Part shown: positions 22,999 to 34,170 of the stretch, piece after piece
Layout: each line of letters opens with the position of its first letter
How positions within the stretch are numbered: position 1 is the first letter of the stretch
Assembly (NCBI RefSeq): GCF_030272615.1
Contig: NC_081409.1
Location: 242,853,924 to 242,917,923, forward strand
Length of the DNA: 64,000 nt
From: Cryptomeria japonica
Lineage: Eukaryota; Streptophyta; Pinopsida; Cupressales; Cupressaceae
Direction: 5' to 3'
Program-made: the position numbers and the translations under genes
Notes under the pieces: model-generated
What the model was told of the DNA's origin: nothing
The model's database searches: none
Seen by the model: the letters and a program-made list of their open reading frames with translations, nothing else

Positions 22999-23484
22999 GC
23001 TAGGGAAGATAAAGAGTAAGAATATTATAATGAACTCTGAGAGTACATTGCCATACTAATAGCTATCATATAACTCGTGATAAGAGTTATCACCTAATCT
23101 CGTGATAAGGTATATCACCTAATCTCGTGATATGAAGTATCACCTGTCTCGTGTTACTAAAGGATATTATATACTCAAGAACATTACATTCTCCTCATAT
23201 ATCCTAGTTATGGTATGTGCACTGACATTAAGTCACATAATGTCTACCATAACAAATCATGACAAATCCATGAATAATGATATCAAGTCACATGATATCA
23301 ATCTACTGAACATTATAAGATCGCCATCTTATAGTGTCAAATACAAGTGCTCATTATCTAAAAGATCGTCACCTTTCAGAAATGTACATAGGGGGTGGGG
23401 CCCATAAAGTCATAGAGTCACACATATGACAAAAGAAGTTTACACATTAAACATCTTATATATTAGTACAGATAGATATAATAC
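22999..23484 (-). other. Copia-2 3' untranslated region
   Basis: Non-coding sequence lies between the RNase H stop and the purine tract. It contains four repeats of a CTCGTGATA-type word at about 23071-23130 and short blocks shared with the Copia-1 3' UTR. Confidence 0.7.
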
Positions 23485-23802
23485 TTACATTTCAATCTTA
23501 CCAAGACTCTTTCTGAAGTGTTCAACTTTCACTCTGGAGAGAGGTTTGGTAAGTATGTCTGTTGTCTGATCTCTTGTAGTGATATACTCCAACTGGATTA
23601 CATTCCTTTCTACCATGTCTCTCACATAGTGATAAGGAATCTCGATATGCTTAGATCTATCATGAAATATTGGATTCACTGAAAGCTTAATACAACTCTG
23701 ATTATCACAGTGGATAATAGTAGGTTTGAGAGGCTCACCAAATAATCCCACAAGCAGTTTTCTGAGCCATACTGCTTCTCTTGCAGCCATAGAAGCTGCA
23801 AT
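23485..23802 (-). pseudogene. pol: Copia-2 RNase H fragment
   Basis: The C-terminal two thirds of a copia RNase H are present, including HCDNQSCIKLSVNP, KHIEIPYHYVRDM and the final DILTKPLSRVK block. It ends in a normal stop. The N-terminal part of the domain, with the catalytic STEAEY motif, is missing at the deletion junction. Confidence 0.88.
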
Positions 23803-23866
23803 GTAATCAATAGATCATCAACTAATCAATAAGGTGATCCACTCCTGTAATCAATAGATCATCAAC
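23803..23866 (-). other. Deletion junction with a duplicated 20-bp filler
   Basis: GTAATCAATAGATCATCAAC occurs at 23803-23822 and again at 23847-23866, exactly where the coding sequence jumps from just after YVDD to the middle of RNase H. A copied local segment at a deletion point is the mark of microhomology or template-switch repair. Confidence 0.75.
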
Positions 23867-26293
23867 ATATAATATTAATATTAACATATCACCTTTGATT
23901 TTCTTGAAGTAGAGATTTGGGTCTGCATCATTTTTCGAGAAACCTAATCCCATGAGGTAATTGACAATTCTTTCATACCAGGCTCTGGGAGCCTGCTTAA
24001 GTCCAGACAGGGCTTTCTTCAATTTACACACATGTGACTCTGCATTGTGGATCTCAAATCCTTTAGGTTGCTCTAAGTAGATCTCTTCTTCAATAGTCCC
24101 ATTTAAGAATGCAGTTTTTACATCCATTTGATGGACTTTCCATCCTTTGGCTGCTGCAATGGCTAGAACTACTTTGATTGAGGTATAGCGAGCAACTGGT
24201 GCAAAAGTTTCTTCATAATCAATTCCCTCCTTTTGTGAAAAACCTCTGGCTACAAATCTTGCTTTGTGTTTTTCTATACTGCCATCTGCAACATGCTTGA
24301 TTTTGAATAGCCACTTGGAAGAATCAACAGATTTCTCTTTGGGCCTAGGTACTATCTCCCACACATCATTTTTCAAGATGGATTGGTACTCCTCTGTCAT
24401 GGCATCCTTCCATACTTGGTGCTGGAGAGCTTCTGTAACATTAGCAAGTCCTGATTTGATGAATTCACTCATCAAAGCTACATAACTAGAAAATCTCTTA
24501 GGTCTTTTACTCTCTCTAAAAGTCCTCGACGGAGCTACACAAGTCTTTGCTTCTTTCATTGTCTTAGTAGCCCAGAGTGGTCTCTTCTTAGAATTTTCCA
24601 ATGATGTGATTTGTTCTTCATTTCTATCTTCCTCAGGGTACTCCCTCTGAATCTTAGGGGCAAGATCCTCTTCTAGGTCTATGGGGGAAGTTTGAATTTC
24701 TGACTCAATAGAATTTCTAGCTCTTTTAAAAGCTATGTCTTCCTCAAAAATTACATCTCTGCTTAGTTCAATCTGTCTCTGACTGGGCACACATATTCTA
24801 TAAGCTTTGGAGGTTTCACTATAGCCTACAAAAATACCTTTTCTCCCAGAAGGTTCTTGCTTAGTTCTTTTCTCTTTGGGCACATGAATGTAGACAGGAC
24901 AACCAAATATCCTCAAGTGATTGATGTTTGGTTTTACATCAGTGAAAGCTTCTTCAGGAGTTTTGTCATCAATATGGGAGTGAGGACATCTGTTCTATAT
25001 GTAAACAACAGTACTAGAGGCTTCTTCCCAAAGTGATGTTTCTATGTTTTGATCAAGTAACATTGCTCTAGCAGCTTCTACAATGGTTTTGTTTTTCCTT
25101 TCAGCAACCTCGTTTTGCTGAGGGTTGTAGGGTACAATGATCTCTCTCTTAATCCCAGCATTTTTACAAAATTCTTTAAAAATATCTGATGTGTATTCTC
25201 TCCCATTGTCTGTCCTTAATGTTATAACTTTCCTCCCAGAAGAGTTTTCTGTAAGGGATTTGAATATATTCTAGCTTAGTTCTTTTCTCTTAACTGTCCT
25301 TAAGAGTTTTCTAAGGATTTCCTCAGATTCTTTACATTTGAGGAAATAGATCCAGGTCTTTTTAGAGAAGTCCTCAACCAAAATTACATAATATAGGAAA
25401 CCCCCTAAAGAAGGTATATACATGGTTCCACATAAATCTGAGTGGACTAATTCTAATACATCATTTGTTTTACTACAACTACTTTGGAAAGATCCTTTTG
25501 TGTTTTTCCCTAAGGCACAACCCTTGCATGCCTCTGAATGATATTGTTTGAGTTTGGGTAAACTCGTGACTAGTTTTTCCATAGAAGATAGGGCACGGAA
25601 ATGGAGGTGTCCTAATCTCCTATGCCATATTTCATTAGAGTCTGCAATTTCATGAATTAGGGCAAGATTTGGCTCAGTACATAATTTATATAGATATCCT
25701 TGTCTATAACCTATGGTTTGAGGCTTCTTAATAGTAGAGTTCTTTGGCCATGCTAGCACTTTACTATCCATGAAGGTAACCCTATATCCATTGTCTTCAA
25801 GTGCAGATATGGAAACCAAGTTCCTCTTGATACCTGGTACAAACAATACTTCGGTGAGTTGAATAGAGATACCGGACTTCAATTTGATGATACATGTTCC
25901 AACACCTCTGACTGGATGTGTAGAGTCATCTCCAATTGTCACTTCCTCATCAGTTTCTTCTACCATGGAGTCTAAGAGTTCCCTGAACCCAGTGACGTGT
26001 CTTGATGATCCACTATCTATAACCCAAGTGTTGGATTTATTTGATACTTGGTTTGAAAGTGCAGAGTAGAATACGTATTTCTTGGATTCATGCTCTGTCT
26101 TAGACTTTCCTACTTTGGCAAATGATGCTTGTTGCTTTGTTCTATTAGGACATTTGACTGCATAGTGCCCATACTGATCGCATCTGAAACATTGGATTTG
26201 TGAAACATCTTTCTTGGATGAACCCTTCCCATGGTGGCTTTTCCTCTTCTTGAAGTGCTTCTTCTTTCCTTTCTTGTGAGAATTAGCATTCAA
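23822..26293 (-). pseudogene. pol: Copia-2 nucleocapsid, protease, integrase and reverse transcriptase, disrupted
   Basis: A single reading frame, broken by stops at 25271-25273 and 24995-24997, covers the following in order. An intact CCHC knuckle (CFRCDQYGHYAVKC, near 26190-26150) comes first, then the protease DSGSSRHVTG near 26000 and the pre-integrase HHCC region. The integrase core follows, with both aspartates and the third acidic residue (VAERKN near 25110), then reverse transcriptase up to YVDD near 23865. The frame then ends at the deletion junction, where about 600 bases present in Copia-1 are missing. The glycine before VAERKN is glutamate here. Polyprotein function is lost. Confidence 0.92.
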
Positions 26294-26466
26294 GACATGG
26301 AGATCTTCATCTACGTTCTTCTGATTGAATCCTTTCTTTGTCTGTCTCGATTCCTCTTGAAGGCAGTCTGATCTTAGCCGGTCAAACTTTGGAAATTTAG
26401 ACCTTGCACTAATGCCTTGAACAAATGTCTCCCAGGAATTTGGTAGACCATCTAAGGCAATAAGTG

Positions 26467-26898
26467 TTAGCTCCTTACTTTCAATCTGGTATCCAAGTGT
26501 AGCTGATCCCTTAGTGCAGATATTCTCATAAAGTATGCGTTGATAGATTCTCCTTTGTTCATGCTTATATGATTGATTTCTCTTTTTAGAGCCAAGGTCC
26601 TGCTGGAATTATTTATTTCGTATGTGCTTTCAAGTGACTTAAACATATGATATGCGGTCTCATGTTTTGTCAAGATTGGCACGATATGATCTCTAACTCC
26701 ATCAACTATGATTTTCATGGCCTTTTCATTTCCTTCAATCCATGTCGTCTTCTTGGGATCATTCTCCGGTTCTGCTTTATTTTCTTTCACAAATGACTCA
26801 ACTTTATTCTCTTTTAATATCATCATAATCCTGAACTTCCATGATGAGAAGTTATTTCCTCTTTCTAGCCTATCTTCAAATCTGATTACACTCGCCAT
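26467..26898 (-). pseudogene. gag: Copia-2 gag, disrupted
   Basis: Copia Gag begins MASVIRFEDRLERG at 26898, matching the Copia-1 start. I chose this ATG over the one at 26940 for that reason. The capsid region is alignable with Copia-1 over about 140 residues. The frame is lost near 26490 and resumes in another frame before the zinc knuckle. Confidence 0.85.
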
Positions 26899-26971
26899 AG
26901 AGGAATGTGATGTACTTAGATTTAAATCTGAATATCTCAAGTTCGATCGCTTCTTGGATCCTCCTTAACCT

Positions 26972-26984
26972 GGCTCTGATACCA
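26972..26984 (-). promoter_or_regulatory. Primer-binding site of Copia-2, initiator-Met tRNA
   Basis: The minus strand reads TGGTATCAGAGCC directly after the LTR. A second, slightly altered copy (TGGTATCAAAGCC) lies 199 bases away inside the LTR at 27171-27183. Confidence 0.9.
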
Positions 26985-27705
26985 TGTTGAGACATGGAGC
27001 AGCTAGGACTTGAACCTAGGACCTTCCATACGCTGTTGGAGTGCTCTACCACTGAGCTACTGGCCCCTCTTGGACCAGTCCATCGTCGGTCCAGGTGTGG
27101 CTTATTTCCAACACCATCACCCCCCCTTAAGCCACACCTCTCATGTGCTTGGGGCTCCTAGCCTGGACCTGGCTTTGATACCATGTAAATGCAGATCATA
27201 CTCCTCTCAGATTTGATAGTTGATAGATTTTAATTAATATTTCTGAATATATGTGATTTATGATTCTAATGAAGACTGTGTTTTGCAGGTTCAAACAAGG
27301 CTGAGAATGTTCGATTTTAATTGCTCAATATTGCCTTATCGGGTCTGCATATATACTTGTATCGGGGGGGCATGTCTTGAGTGGGCATGTCTCCACAAAG
27401 TGGAGGCATGTCCGCTCAAGACGTGCCTCCTCATCGATGGCACTTAAACAATATTATGAATGGTCACTTACTGTTAGTAAAGTAGTCACTAACATATGTT
27501 TAATATGCCGATAAGAAAGGTATTCAACGTATATACAATGTAAGCAATTTTGATCGATCATTACTCGATCGATAATGAAATCAATATGATATTAATTCAT
27601 GCAGATCGAAAGCATTCTTTATTCGATCATGATAATTAATAGTGAGGTGGTAATTTGATATATTTCATTGTTGATTCTTTATCCGTTGATGCTATAATTT
27701 TAACG
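26985..27705 (-). repeat. Copia-2 5' LTR (721 bp)
   Basis: It has the same two-part structure as the other LTR: the 522-bp part is 27184-27705 and the 199-bp extension is 26985-27183. The hairpin at 27369-27427 is longer here because of a 17-base insertion or deletion difference. It is flanked by TAAGG at 27706-27710. Confidence 0.93.
26996..27066 (-). tRNA. tRNA-like sequence inside the Copia-2 5' LTR (not a functional tRNA)
   Basis: This is the partner of the copy at 22279-22349. Here the A box is perfect (TAGCTCAGTGG, D-stem GCTC/GAGC) and the B box has one change (GGTTCAAGTCC). The acceptor stem has a mismatch and the anticodon arm is again defective. Confidence 0.6.
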
Positions 27706-27710
27706 TAAGG

Positions 27711-29090
27711 AATCAAAGGCAACCACAATTTATTTATTAAGGAAAGTCAAACTAAGTCAGGTTCATACAAAGACAAGTCAGCAGGGACGAAGTCGCCACG
27801 TAACTAATCAAAGACAAAATTAAGAAAAAGCATATAAGACAAAAGCACATAAGACAAAATAGGAATAAAGACAAAAGATGTAGCAAGTAAAAAGTAGCGA
27901 TTAGTATTATTGAAAGGCTACGATACATAAAGACATTAGTTATACTCATTTAAAGGCAGCGATACTTTGTAAGGGACCGAAATTTAATTAAAAGATTTCA
28001 AGATCAAAACGACATTAGTAATTAAGGGGTGCCTCCTTGAGTGAGATACGTCTGTTCTCATAAAGTCTTAGAGATGTCTTTCTTGGGATATTTACAAGAT
28101 ATATAAAGCATATGAGTGAAGGATAAAAGGTGTAGAAAAAATATAGAAATATCATTTTTGATATTAAGCAAATTTATATAGAAATAAAAGAATATCTTTG
28201 AGATAAAAAACAGATTAGAATTGATTACCTAAGACAGTGATTGAAGCATAGAAAAGCTAACAAAGGTCATATTCATTAAAAAGGTTCTCTTTAGTGAAGG
28301 ATGCTTCTCTTCACTCTGCCATGAGGATATAAGAGGAATCAGATTTGCGTAGATAAATTGGAGATGTGTGTGGAGTTAAAAAGGCAATCAAACTAATACA
28401 TCAAGGGCAATATATGAGAAGTTTATAGAAGATACATATGAAGAGTTTGGTTACTTCATGGCAGGTTCAAAATCAGATTTTATAAGCAGATTTGTGTAGA
28501 CTCTATGAGCATCATTGTGAAGATATTGTGAGACTTGTGAGGGTTCCATGCAAAGTTAAAGAAGACATTGAAGCAGAATTTGAAGTTTATTGAAGTAAAT
28601 TTTGAGAGAAATAGTATGGCAGATTTATAAGTGTGTTATGAGGAGATTGTGATCAGTTGTGTGGCAAATTTATTGTCACCATTATACCAGGTTTGAGAAG
28701 GAAACTTGTAAAGAATAGGGTCATCCTTCATCCATTAAAAGGTGGAATTTAGAAATAGGGGCTGGTGCCTCTAGTGGGAAAGTTTCTCACAAAGAGAATG
28801 AGGGGTTGGTACCTCTAGTGGGTTGATACCTACAAATTTGTAAAAGAGTTTCATGTATATAAGGAAGCAATTTTCCCGTGGTTTTCTCCCATAAGGGTTT
28901 CCATGTATATATCTTGTGTTCTACTTGTGTTCATAATAATTAGATCACATGTGAATGATAATATGTAATGAATATGTATTGGGATAAAGATATATGTTTA
29001 TAATATTAAGTTGGAAAAGTAAAAGTTTGTTATACTGACTCACCGCCCCCCCTTCCCTCCCCCTCTCAGTATAACCGTGTTCTGAACAGT
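27711..29090 (+). mobile_element. Remnant of an older copia-type LTR
   Basis: Sequence right of Copia-2 has LTR-like features on the plus strand. There is a TATA box (TATATAAGG, 28856-28864), then CGTGGTTTTCTCCCATAAGG, a motif common after the transcription start of plant copia LTRs. A C-rich run enclosed by a perfect 10-bp inverted repeat (GTTATACTGA at 29029-29038, TCAGTATAAC at 29066-29075) follows, and then a CA end (CTGAACA, to 29090). No coding region survives. The left end probably lies on the other side of Copia-2, but I could not fix it. Confidence 0.45.
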
Positions 29091-29347
29091 TGACGTTGTG
29101 ACCATCAGTCCTTGGAAGGTGATATTTAGTGCAATTGATGCCTCTACTCGTCTTCAACCCACAACATTTGCAAATGACTGATGTTGTGGTCAGTCTTGAT
29201 GTGTCATGTTTCCAAGCAGCTTCCCTGTTGCAAACTTTTCAATTTCCATTTCTTTGATGAAAAGCTAAAAAATCTGTCTCTTAAATAAATAAAATTTTAA
29301 ATGGAGATACCTATCTTTATTTGAATACATGTGAAATATTAATATAC
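29091..29347. other. Spacer, nothing recognised
   Basis: A short AT-rich stretch between the LTR remnant and the TIR element. Confidence 0.3.
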
Positions 29348-29353
29348 ATGTAA

Positions 29354-29992
29354 GCTAAGTCACAGAATACCGCGATTTTCGTGGATGAGGTTTGAATTTA
29401 ATCGAATTTCAAACTTTTATAAAAAAATCGTTCAAATTCGGCCATAAAAAAATTCTGCTAAAAAGTGGGCAGATGGCAGATTAACTTTTACAAAAACTAC
29501 CAATGTGAATTAAAGTAATCCAATACAATGACACTTTTGTATATAAAAGAAATGGCAAGTTCCTAGAATAAGAGGGTGGTTTCCTGCACGCTAAGATTCA
29601 ATTCAACATGGTCCCCGGCTGTGGCTATATAAAGGCCAGACAGAAAATGATAACTTGCAAACCCACATTGAACTATCACCTTCTGCAGGTTCAAAAGGGA
29701 TTCCGCTGTACATTGTATTAGGCATATCATATATGATCACTAGCATTACTGAAATTCCTATGTTTCTTATGGTTTATATTTTATAAATGTGCCATCTTTT
29801 TATAATGACTTCAAATCTATTTAGCATTGTTAAGCTATTTTGATAATTTATTAGAAGTATACATATATTAAAAAATAAACAAAATTATATAAGGCGAAAT
29901 TTTATTCGATTTTTTTTTTCGAATTTTTCACTCATCGAATTTCATCCGAATTTCATGGCTGTCGAATTCAAATTCGAATCTTGTGACTTAGC
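29354..29992. mobile_element. TIR transposon with 6-bp target duplication, non-autonomous
   Basis: A 639-bp unit with exact 11-bp terminal inverted repeats (GCTAAGTCACA at 29354 and TGTGACTTAGC to 29992). It is flanked by the direct repeat ATGTAA at 29348-29353 and 29993-29998. The subterminal 100 bases on both sides are rich in the words CGAATTTC and AAATTCG in opposing orientation. The centre holds a TATA box (GGCTATATAAAGGCC near 29622) and no open frame. A 6-bp duplication does not fit hAT (8), PIF/Harbinger (3) or CACTA (3), so I leave the superfamily open. Confidence 0.65.
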
Positions 29993-29998
29993 ATGTAA

Positions 29999-31439
29999 GG
30001 AAAGGGCTTGGAAATGTAAGAGAATTCTGGAAAAGTTTGTAAAAACAATGGAAAAAAAATACATACTTGTAACTTTGAAATTGTAGAAATTTTGATTCCA
30101 CAATCGCCTTAAATCACCAGAAGAAAATTTCAGAGGAGATGAATGCAGGTCAAATAGGATTTATAAAGGTGAAATAAAAGGAGTTTAACCTGCACTTTGG
30201 GCATATATAGGCCATGGGTTATGTCACTGACTTGGACAGCAAGGCCTTTGACTCGTTGAATACATGTGGGTTGTGAGTACTTGCTACTAGTCAGTGCCTC
30301 AGACTTGTGCCAGCTCAGTCGTGAGGTTACTGGTGGTTTTCTAAGCCCCTGTTTCGACTCGTAAGCACTTGTGATTTTCAAAGGTATTGATATATGGGCT
30401 TTTTGTAATCTTAATATAAATACGTGAACAAAATTTTTTTAACACTATTTTGAATTGGCCTATAGTATGGGTATATGGGCCTTTAGTAATTTAAATATTA
30501 ATATGCAGACACATTATTGTGCCCATGGGTATGTTGTTTGTTTTTAATGAGCCACCTCTGAAACCAGACAATTTGTGCCCATGAAGTGGTTATAAGAGAA
30601 TGTTGCTATCTGAAGGGATGTGCTATAAGCCTATAACGAAACTGAAGAGTTTCCTCATTAAAAAGTCATAAAGAAATTATCTTCATCATGACTTTTTGAA
30701 AAATTATCTTGAGGACTAGGAAGTGGGTTTCCTTGTGGTGGAGCAACAGTTATTGGAGGGATCTCATGAGGAGTTCCAGACATATCAATGCTACTTTTTA
30801 TCATCTAACTGATCAGTACTATTTTCCTGACCTTCACACACATCTGGTTCTGGAGCTTGATTTTATATGATAAGTGGCATTTATGACATCTATTACTGAT
30901 TTTTTAGCAGATGCGCTTCTCTATCTTCAACATTTAAAAAGTTTCTCTCTATCTTCAACATTTAAAAAGTTGATTCTGTCTTAGCAGTAGAGGTTTTGAT
31001 GTGTTTGTTTCAGAACTTCTATTGTGGCAGAGTGAGAGTGAGTGTGTATAGAACAAAAGTTGGTTTAAAGTAATCTTTGTGTACATAGTGGAATAAAGGG
31101 TTTGCTTTTGTTTAATTTGGAGGTGGTTTTTGTAGAATAAGGGCCCTGGATTTTTTATTCATGGGCATTAGGATTATTGCATAGTTTAATTGCTCAGAAA
31201 CATCTCTGTGTATTAGGATTATTGCATATTTAGATACTCAGAAACATCTCTGTGTATTTCTAACATTACTGATCATTTAATGTACATATTACTGAACTAA
31301 ATATCACGAATGGATGTTCCCAGTCTACCTTAAATATATTCATTTTGTCTTTGTTTAAAGCTACAGGTATGTAGGAAAGAGTTCTGGAGGACTATCATTT
31401 AAGTCAACTTGAAGTAATTTATATTTTTTGTTTGGACAG
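29999..31439. other. Region upstream of the ABC1-family exons
   Basis: This is either an intron of the downstream gene or flanking sequence. It contains a 28-bp tandem duplication (about 30917-30973, TCTATCTTCAACATTTAAAA) and a 45-bp one (31167 and 31212, ATTAGGATTATTGCATA). No earlier exon of the gene was found. Confidence 0.45.
30664..30795 (-). pseudogene. Short coding-like fragment, unidentified
   Basis: On the minus strand about 45 codons read MSGTPHEIPPITVAPP, then a serine/proline-containing segment, and end in a stop near 30664. A second stretch of about 22 acidic codons in another frame lies just upstream (near 30795-30870). The composition is protein-like, but I recognise no family. 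It could be an exon relic. Confidence 0.25.
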
Positions 31440-33693
31440 GTGGATAATTTCATCCATGCTGATATGCATCCTGGAAATATTTTGGTTCGAGTGGGTCAAA
31501 GCAGTTCCTCAAACAAGCGATTTTTTCGATCTAGACCCCATGTAATCTTCCTTGATGTAGGTATGACAGCCGAGCTTTCCAATAATGACCGGTTGAATCT
31601 ACTGGAGTTCTTTAAAGCTGTGGCTCTAAGGGATGGGAGGACAGCTGCAGAATGCACTTTAAAGTTTTCAAGATATCAGAGCTGTCCAGATCCAGATTCC
31701 TTCATAAAGGTATATCTTGCCTATTATGTTGATTCTTTTGTTTCTTACTATTCTCAAATGAGCTTATCTGGGAAGACTGTTTGGTTGATACATCTGTTAT
31801 GACTGGAGATGATATATGAAAATGTAGGCTGGAATTGCAGCTGTGCATTGTTCCCATTTCCTCCCTCTCATTTATCTCAGATTTAGTTTTTGTAGGCTTC
31901 CTTTATTCCATCTTCTCAAATTATCACAGGGACTCTTTGTGCAGGACTGCACATAATTGTGACACTTTTCGAAAACTTTGTTGTCAGTCCATTATATTCA
32001 TTGGGAACTTTATTTTATCTGGATCAAGAGTACCCTCTAATTGTGCTCTTGAACTACACAATCTGTGCAGATTTGTTGTCTTCAAAGGTCTAACATAGAA
32101 ATATGTTTATCTAACTTTAGGTTATCTTGGAATGGGCATGAGAGAAAGAATTTGGTCATGTGGAAAGAATTTGGTCTACATGAAACTTCTAGCCAATCTT
32201 AGTTATTGTAGTGCCCATATACAGGCCTAGCTGCGATCAGTATTTACCATTTGGATTGGGTGTGCTGAATCTGTCACTTTTTAACCCTTAACCCATAGTT
32301 CAAAATCTCAGACGTGGCAAAAACTTGACAGACCCAAATTTGACTTGGAATCAGTGACTAGGAAAAAGCTCAGCAAAATTTCTGACACTTAAATACACAC
32401 AAATTTGCAAAATAATCTCCAAAAATATGCATAAAACTGAATTTACAGAACTCATAAGCTGTTATCCTTTTTTAATAAATCAAAAAGCAAGTTCAGTGGA
32501 CATCATAGTGTCATGATTATAAATTACTAATCCGTTTTATTATTTTTACAAATTTAGTCTATGGAAAACATGGACCCAAACCAAATTTTATTTTTGTTCT
32601 TTTAAAAGCTAGAGTAGGGATCTGGGGTGGCAGCCGCAGCCCTCAGCGGAGTTGAGGGGCAGTGCTCCTAGCATTTTCCCCCTAGTGATACAAGGTGGGT
32701 CAAGGGGCAGAGCCTGCTAGCAGGCCCAAATTAATGGCCTTAAAGATCACATGGACCTTCGGGCTTGAGAGTTTTTAATGATTTGTCATTGTGTTCAGTG
32801 AGCTGAAAGAAAAAATTGTGAAAAATTACTGTCATTATGTGGGCGTGTTTTTCCCATTGATGCATAAGTAACTTGTTGGAGACTTAATGAAACTTGGCCC
32901 TACAAATTAGTGAGTTAAAGGTTGAGTAACTCAGCCCTAAAATTCGTTCATGCGATGTGCGATTGCTCAGCGAGTTTTAACTCCATGGATTAACTGCTGC
33001 CACATGCAGCTGTTGCAGTGCATTAACCTGTACAATTCATTACTTGTTCACACAACTCTAGATCTTTTCTCTTCAACTCCAATTTGATTTTTAGTAAAGT
33101 AATAGAAGTTTCATGGGTTTATTGGTGAGGTGCTTCAAGACCAGTTTTTTTAAACTATTGAGTTCTCGTGAGGCTTATTTTTTTCCTTCAATTTGGTGCA
33201 GAATCTGTAACGATTCAATCCTGTTATTTACACTAAAGTGGGTTTTATATAGGAAGTGGAGACTTCATTCAAGTTTTGGGGTTCACGTGAAGGGGATGTG
33301 ATACATCCAGCTGATTGCATGCATGACTTGCTTGATCAAGTAAGACGCCACAAAGTGAACATTGATGGAAATGTATGTACTGTGATGGTGACAACATTGG
33401 TTCTTGAGGTATGTCGTAAAAAATGTTTAGAGTTGAGAAAAGGCTCTTAGTGAGTGATTTCTTGTTTGTGAGTATTTGGTGACTACTGGAAATGGTATCT
33501 TTATCCAGAAAGTTTCTGACTAATTTTGACCTACCTTTATAGTGACAATTTTATTATAATTTGGATTTTGCAGGGGTGGCAACGTAAGCTAGATCCAGAT
33601 TACAACATAATGGACACTTTGAAAACTCTTCTTTTCAGAGTTGATTGGGCAAAATCTCTTTCCTATACCATTGAGGGACTCATGGCTCCATGA
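31440..33693 (+). CDS. ABC1/ADCK (UbiB-like) atypical kinase, last three exons
   Basis: Three exons join without a gap to form the C-terminal part of an ABC1K/ADCK-family protein: 31440-31709, 33253-33408 and 33574-33693. The first has the acceptor TTTGGACAG and a GT donor. It holds FIHADMHPGNILVR (the catalytic-loop HPGN signature) and FLDVGMTAELS (the DFG-equivalent). The second begins EVETSFKFWGSREGD and has AG/GT borders. The third follows TTTTGCAG and ends SLSYTIEGLMAP then a TGA at 33691-33693. The family acts in mitochondria or plastids in quinone and prenyl-lipid metabolism. The closest type I recall is the plant ADCK protein with this C-terminus (Arabidopsis At1g61640-like). The N-terminal exons and targeting peptide are not in view. 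All visible exons are intact, so the gene may be functional. Confidence 0.88.
31710..33252 (+). other. Intron of the ABC1-family gene containing an old repeat
   Basis: A 1,543-bp intron starting GTATATCTTG and ending TTATATAG. Near 32289-32990 it holds a probable transposon remnant with weak inverted ends (TTAACCCATAGTTCAAAA against the complement of TTTTAACTCCATGGATTAA) and a GC-richer centre near 32620-32760. Open frames at 31835-32098 and 33113-33301 are intronic noise. Confidence 0.6.
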
Positions 33694-34170
33694 TTGTCAT
33701 AAGAGCTAGCCGGTCCAAGTTGCAGGACAGCCTTATCAAATTCATTTTTGGCATTCATTTGAGACTTAGTCTTTTTCTACAAATAATAATGGAGCATCTC
33801 AAAGGGCTTTATATGGAGTTGGATAAATGGTGTCGCTACAAGATTGGACAGACTTTTGCTGTTCAAGTTTCAAACCCTGATATATTAACTCAGAAATTTT
33901 ACCAATTTTGAATATTTGCCATTTCTTCTCAGAGAGCTATCAAACCTGCGTAAAACTAAGCAGAAAAATAATGTAACGCAGGCACGGCAATAGTTTTTTT
34001 AAAACTTTTTTCAAAATCTCTTCAGGTATTTTGGAGCACTAGCTGATTTTTTGGCAAGCCTTGTACAAAATTGAACATCTTCAACATCTTTCTTGTATCA
34101 TGTAAATTATAGAAGCACGGTTTTTGGAAAATAATATTATTTTAAATGTGAGCTCATATTAGTTTTGCAA
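33694..34170 (+). other. Probable 3' untranslated region of the ABC1-family gene
   Basis: Sequence after the stop is AT-rich with AATAATAT-type words near 34130 that could serve as plant polyadenylation signals. The exact 3' end cannot be set from sequence. Confidence 0.4.

Larger units (their letters stand above)
22268..27705 (-). mobile_element. Copia-2: full-length Ty1/copia LTR retrotransposon, inactive
   Basis: A 5,438-bp element on the minus strand. It has two 721-bp LTRs and the exact 5-bp target duplication TAAGG at 22263-22267 and 27706-27710. It is related to Copia-1 in Gag, zinc knuckle, protease, integrase, reverse transcriptase and RNase H, but its LTRs are different. Much of the end of reverse transcriptase and the start of RNase H is deleted. 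The LTR pair differs by about 5% plus two larger indels, so it is older than Copia-1. One LTR end has lost the canonical terminal base (ACG instead of ACA at 27703-27705). Confidence 0.94.

Noticed and set aside
32289-32990. Transposon with inverted ends in the ABC1K intron
   Set aside because: The end similarity is weak and no target duplication was found. It is mentioned under the intron but not called as an element.
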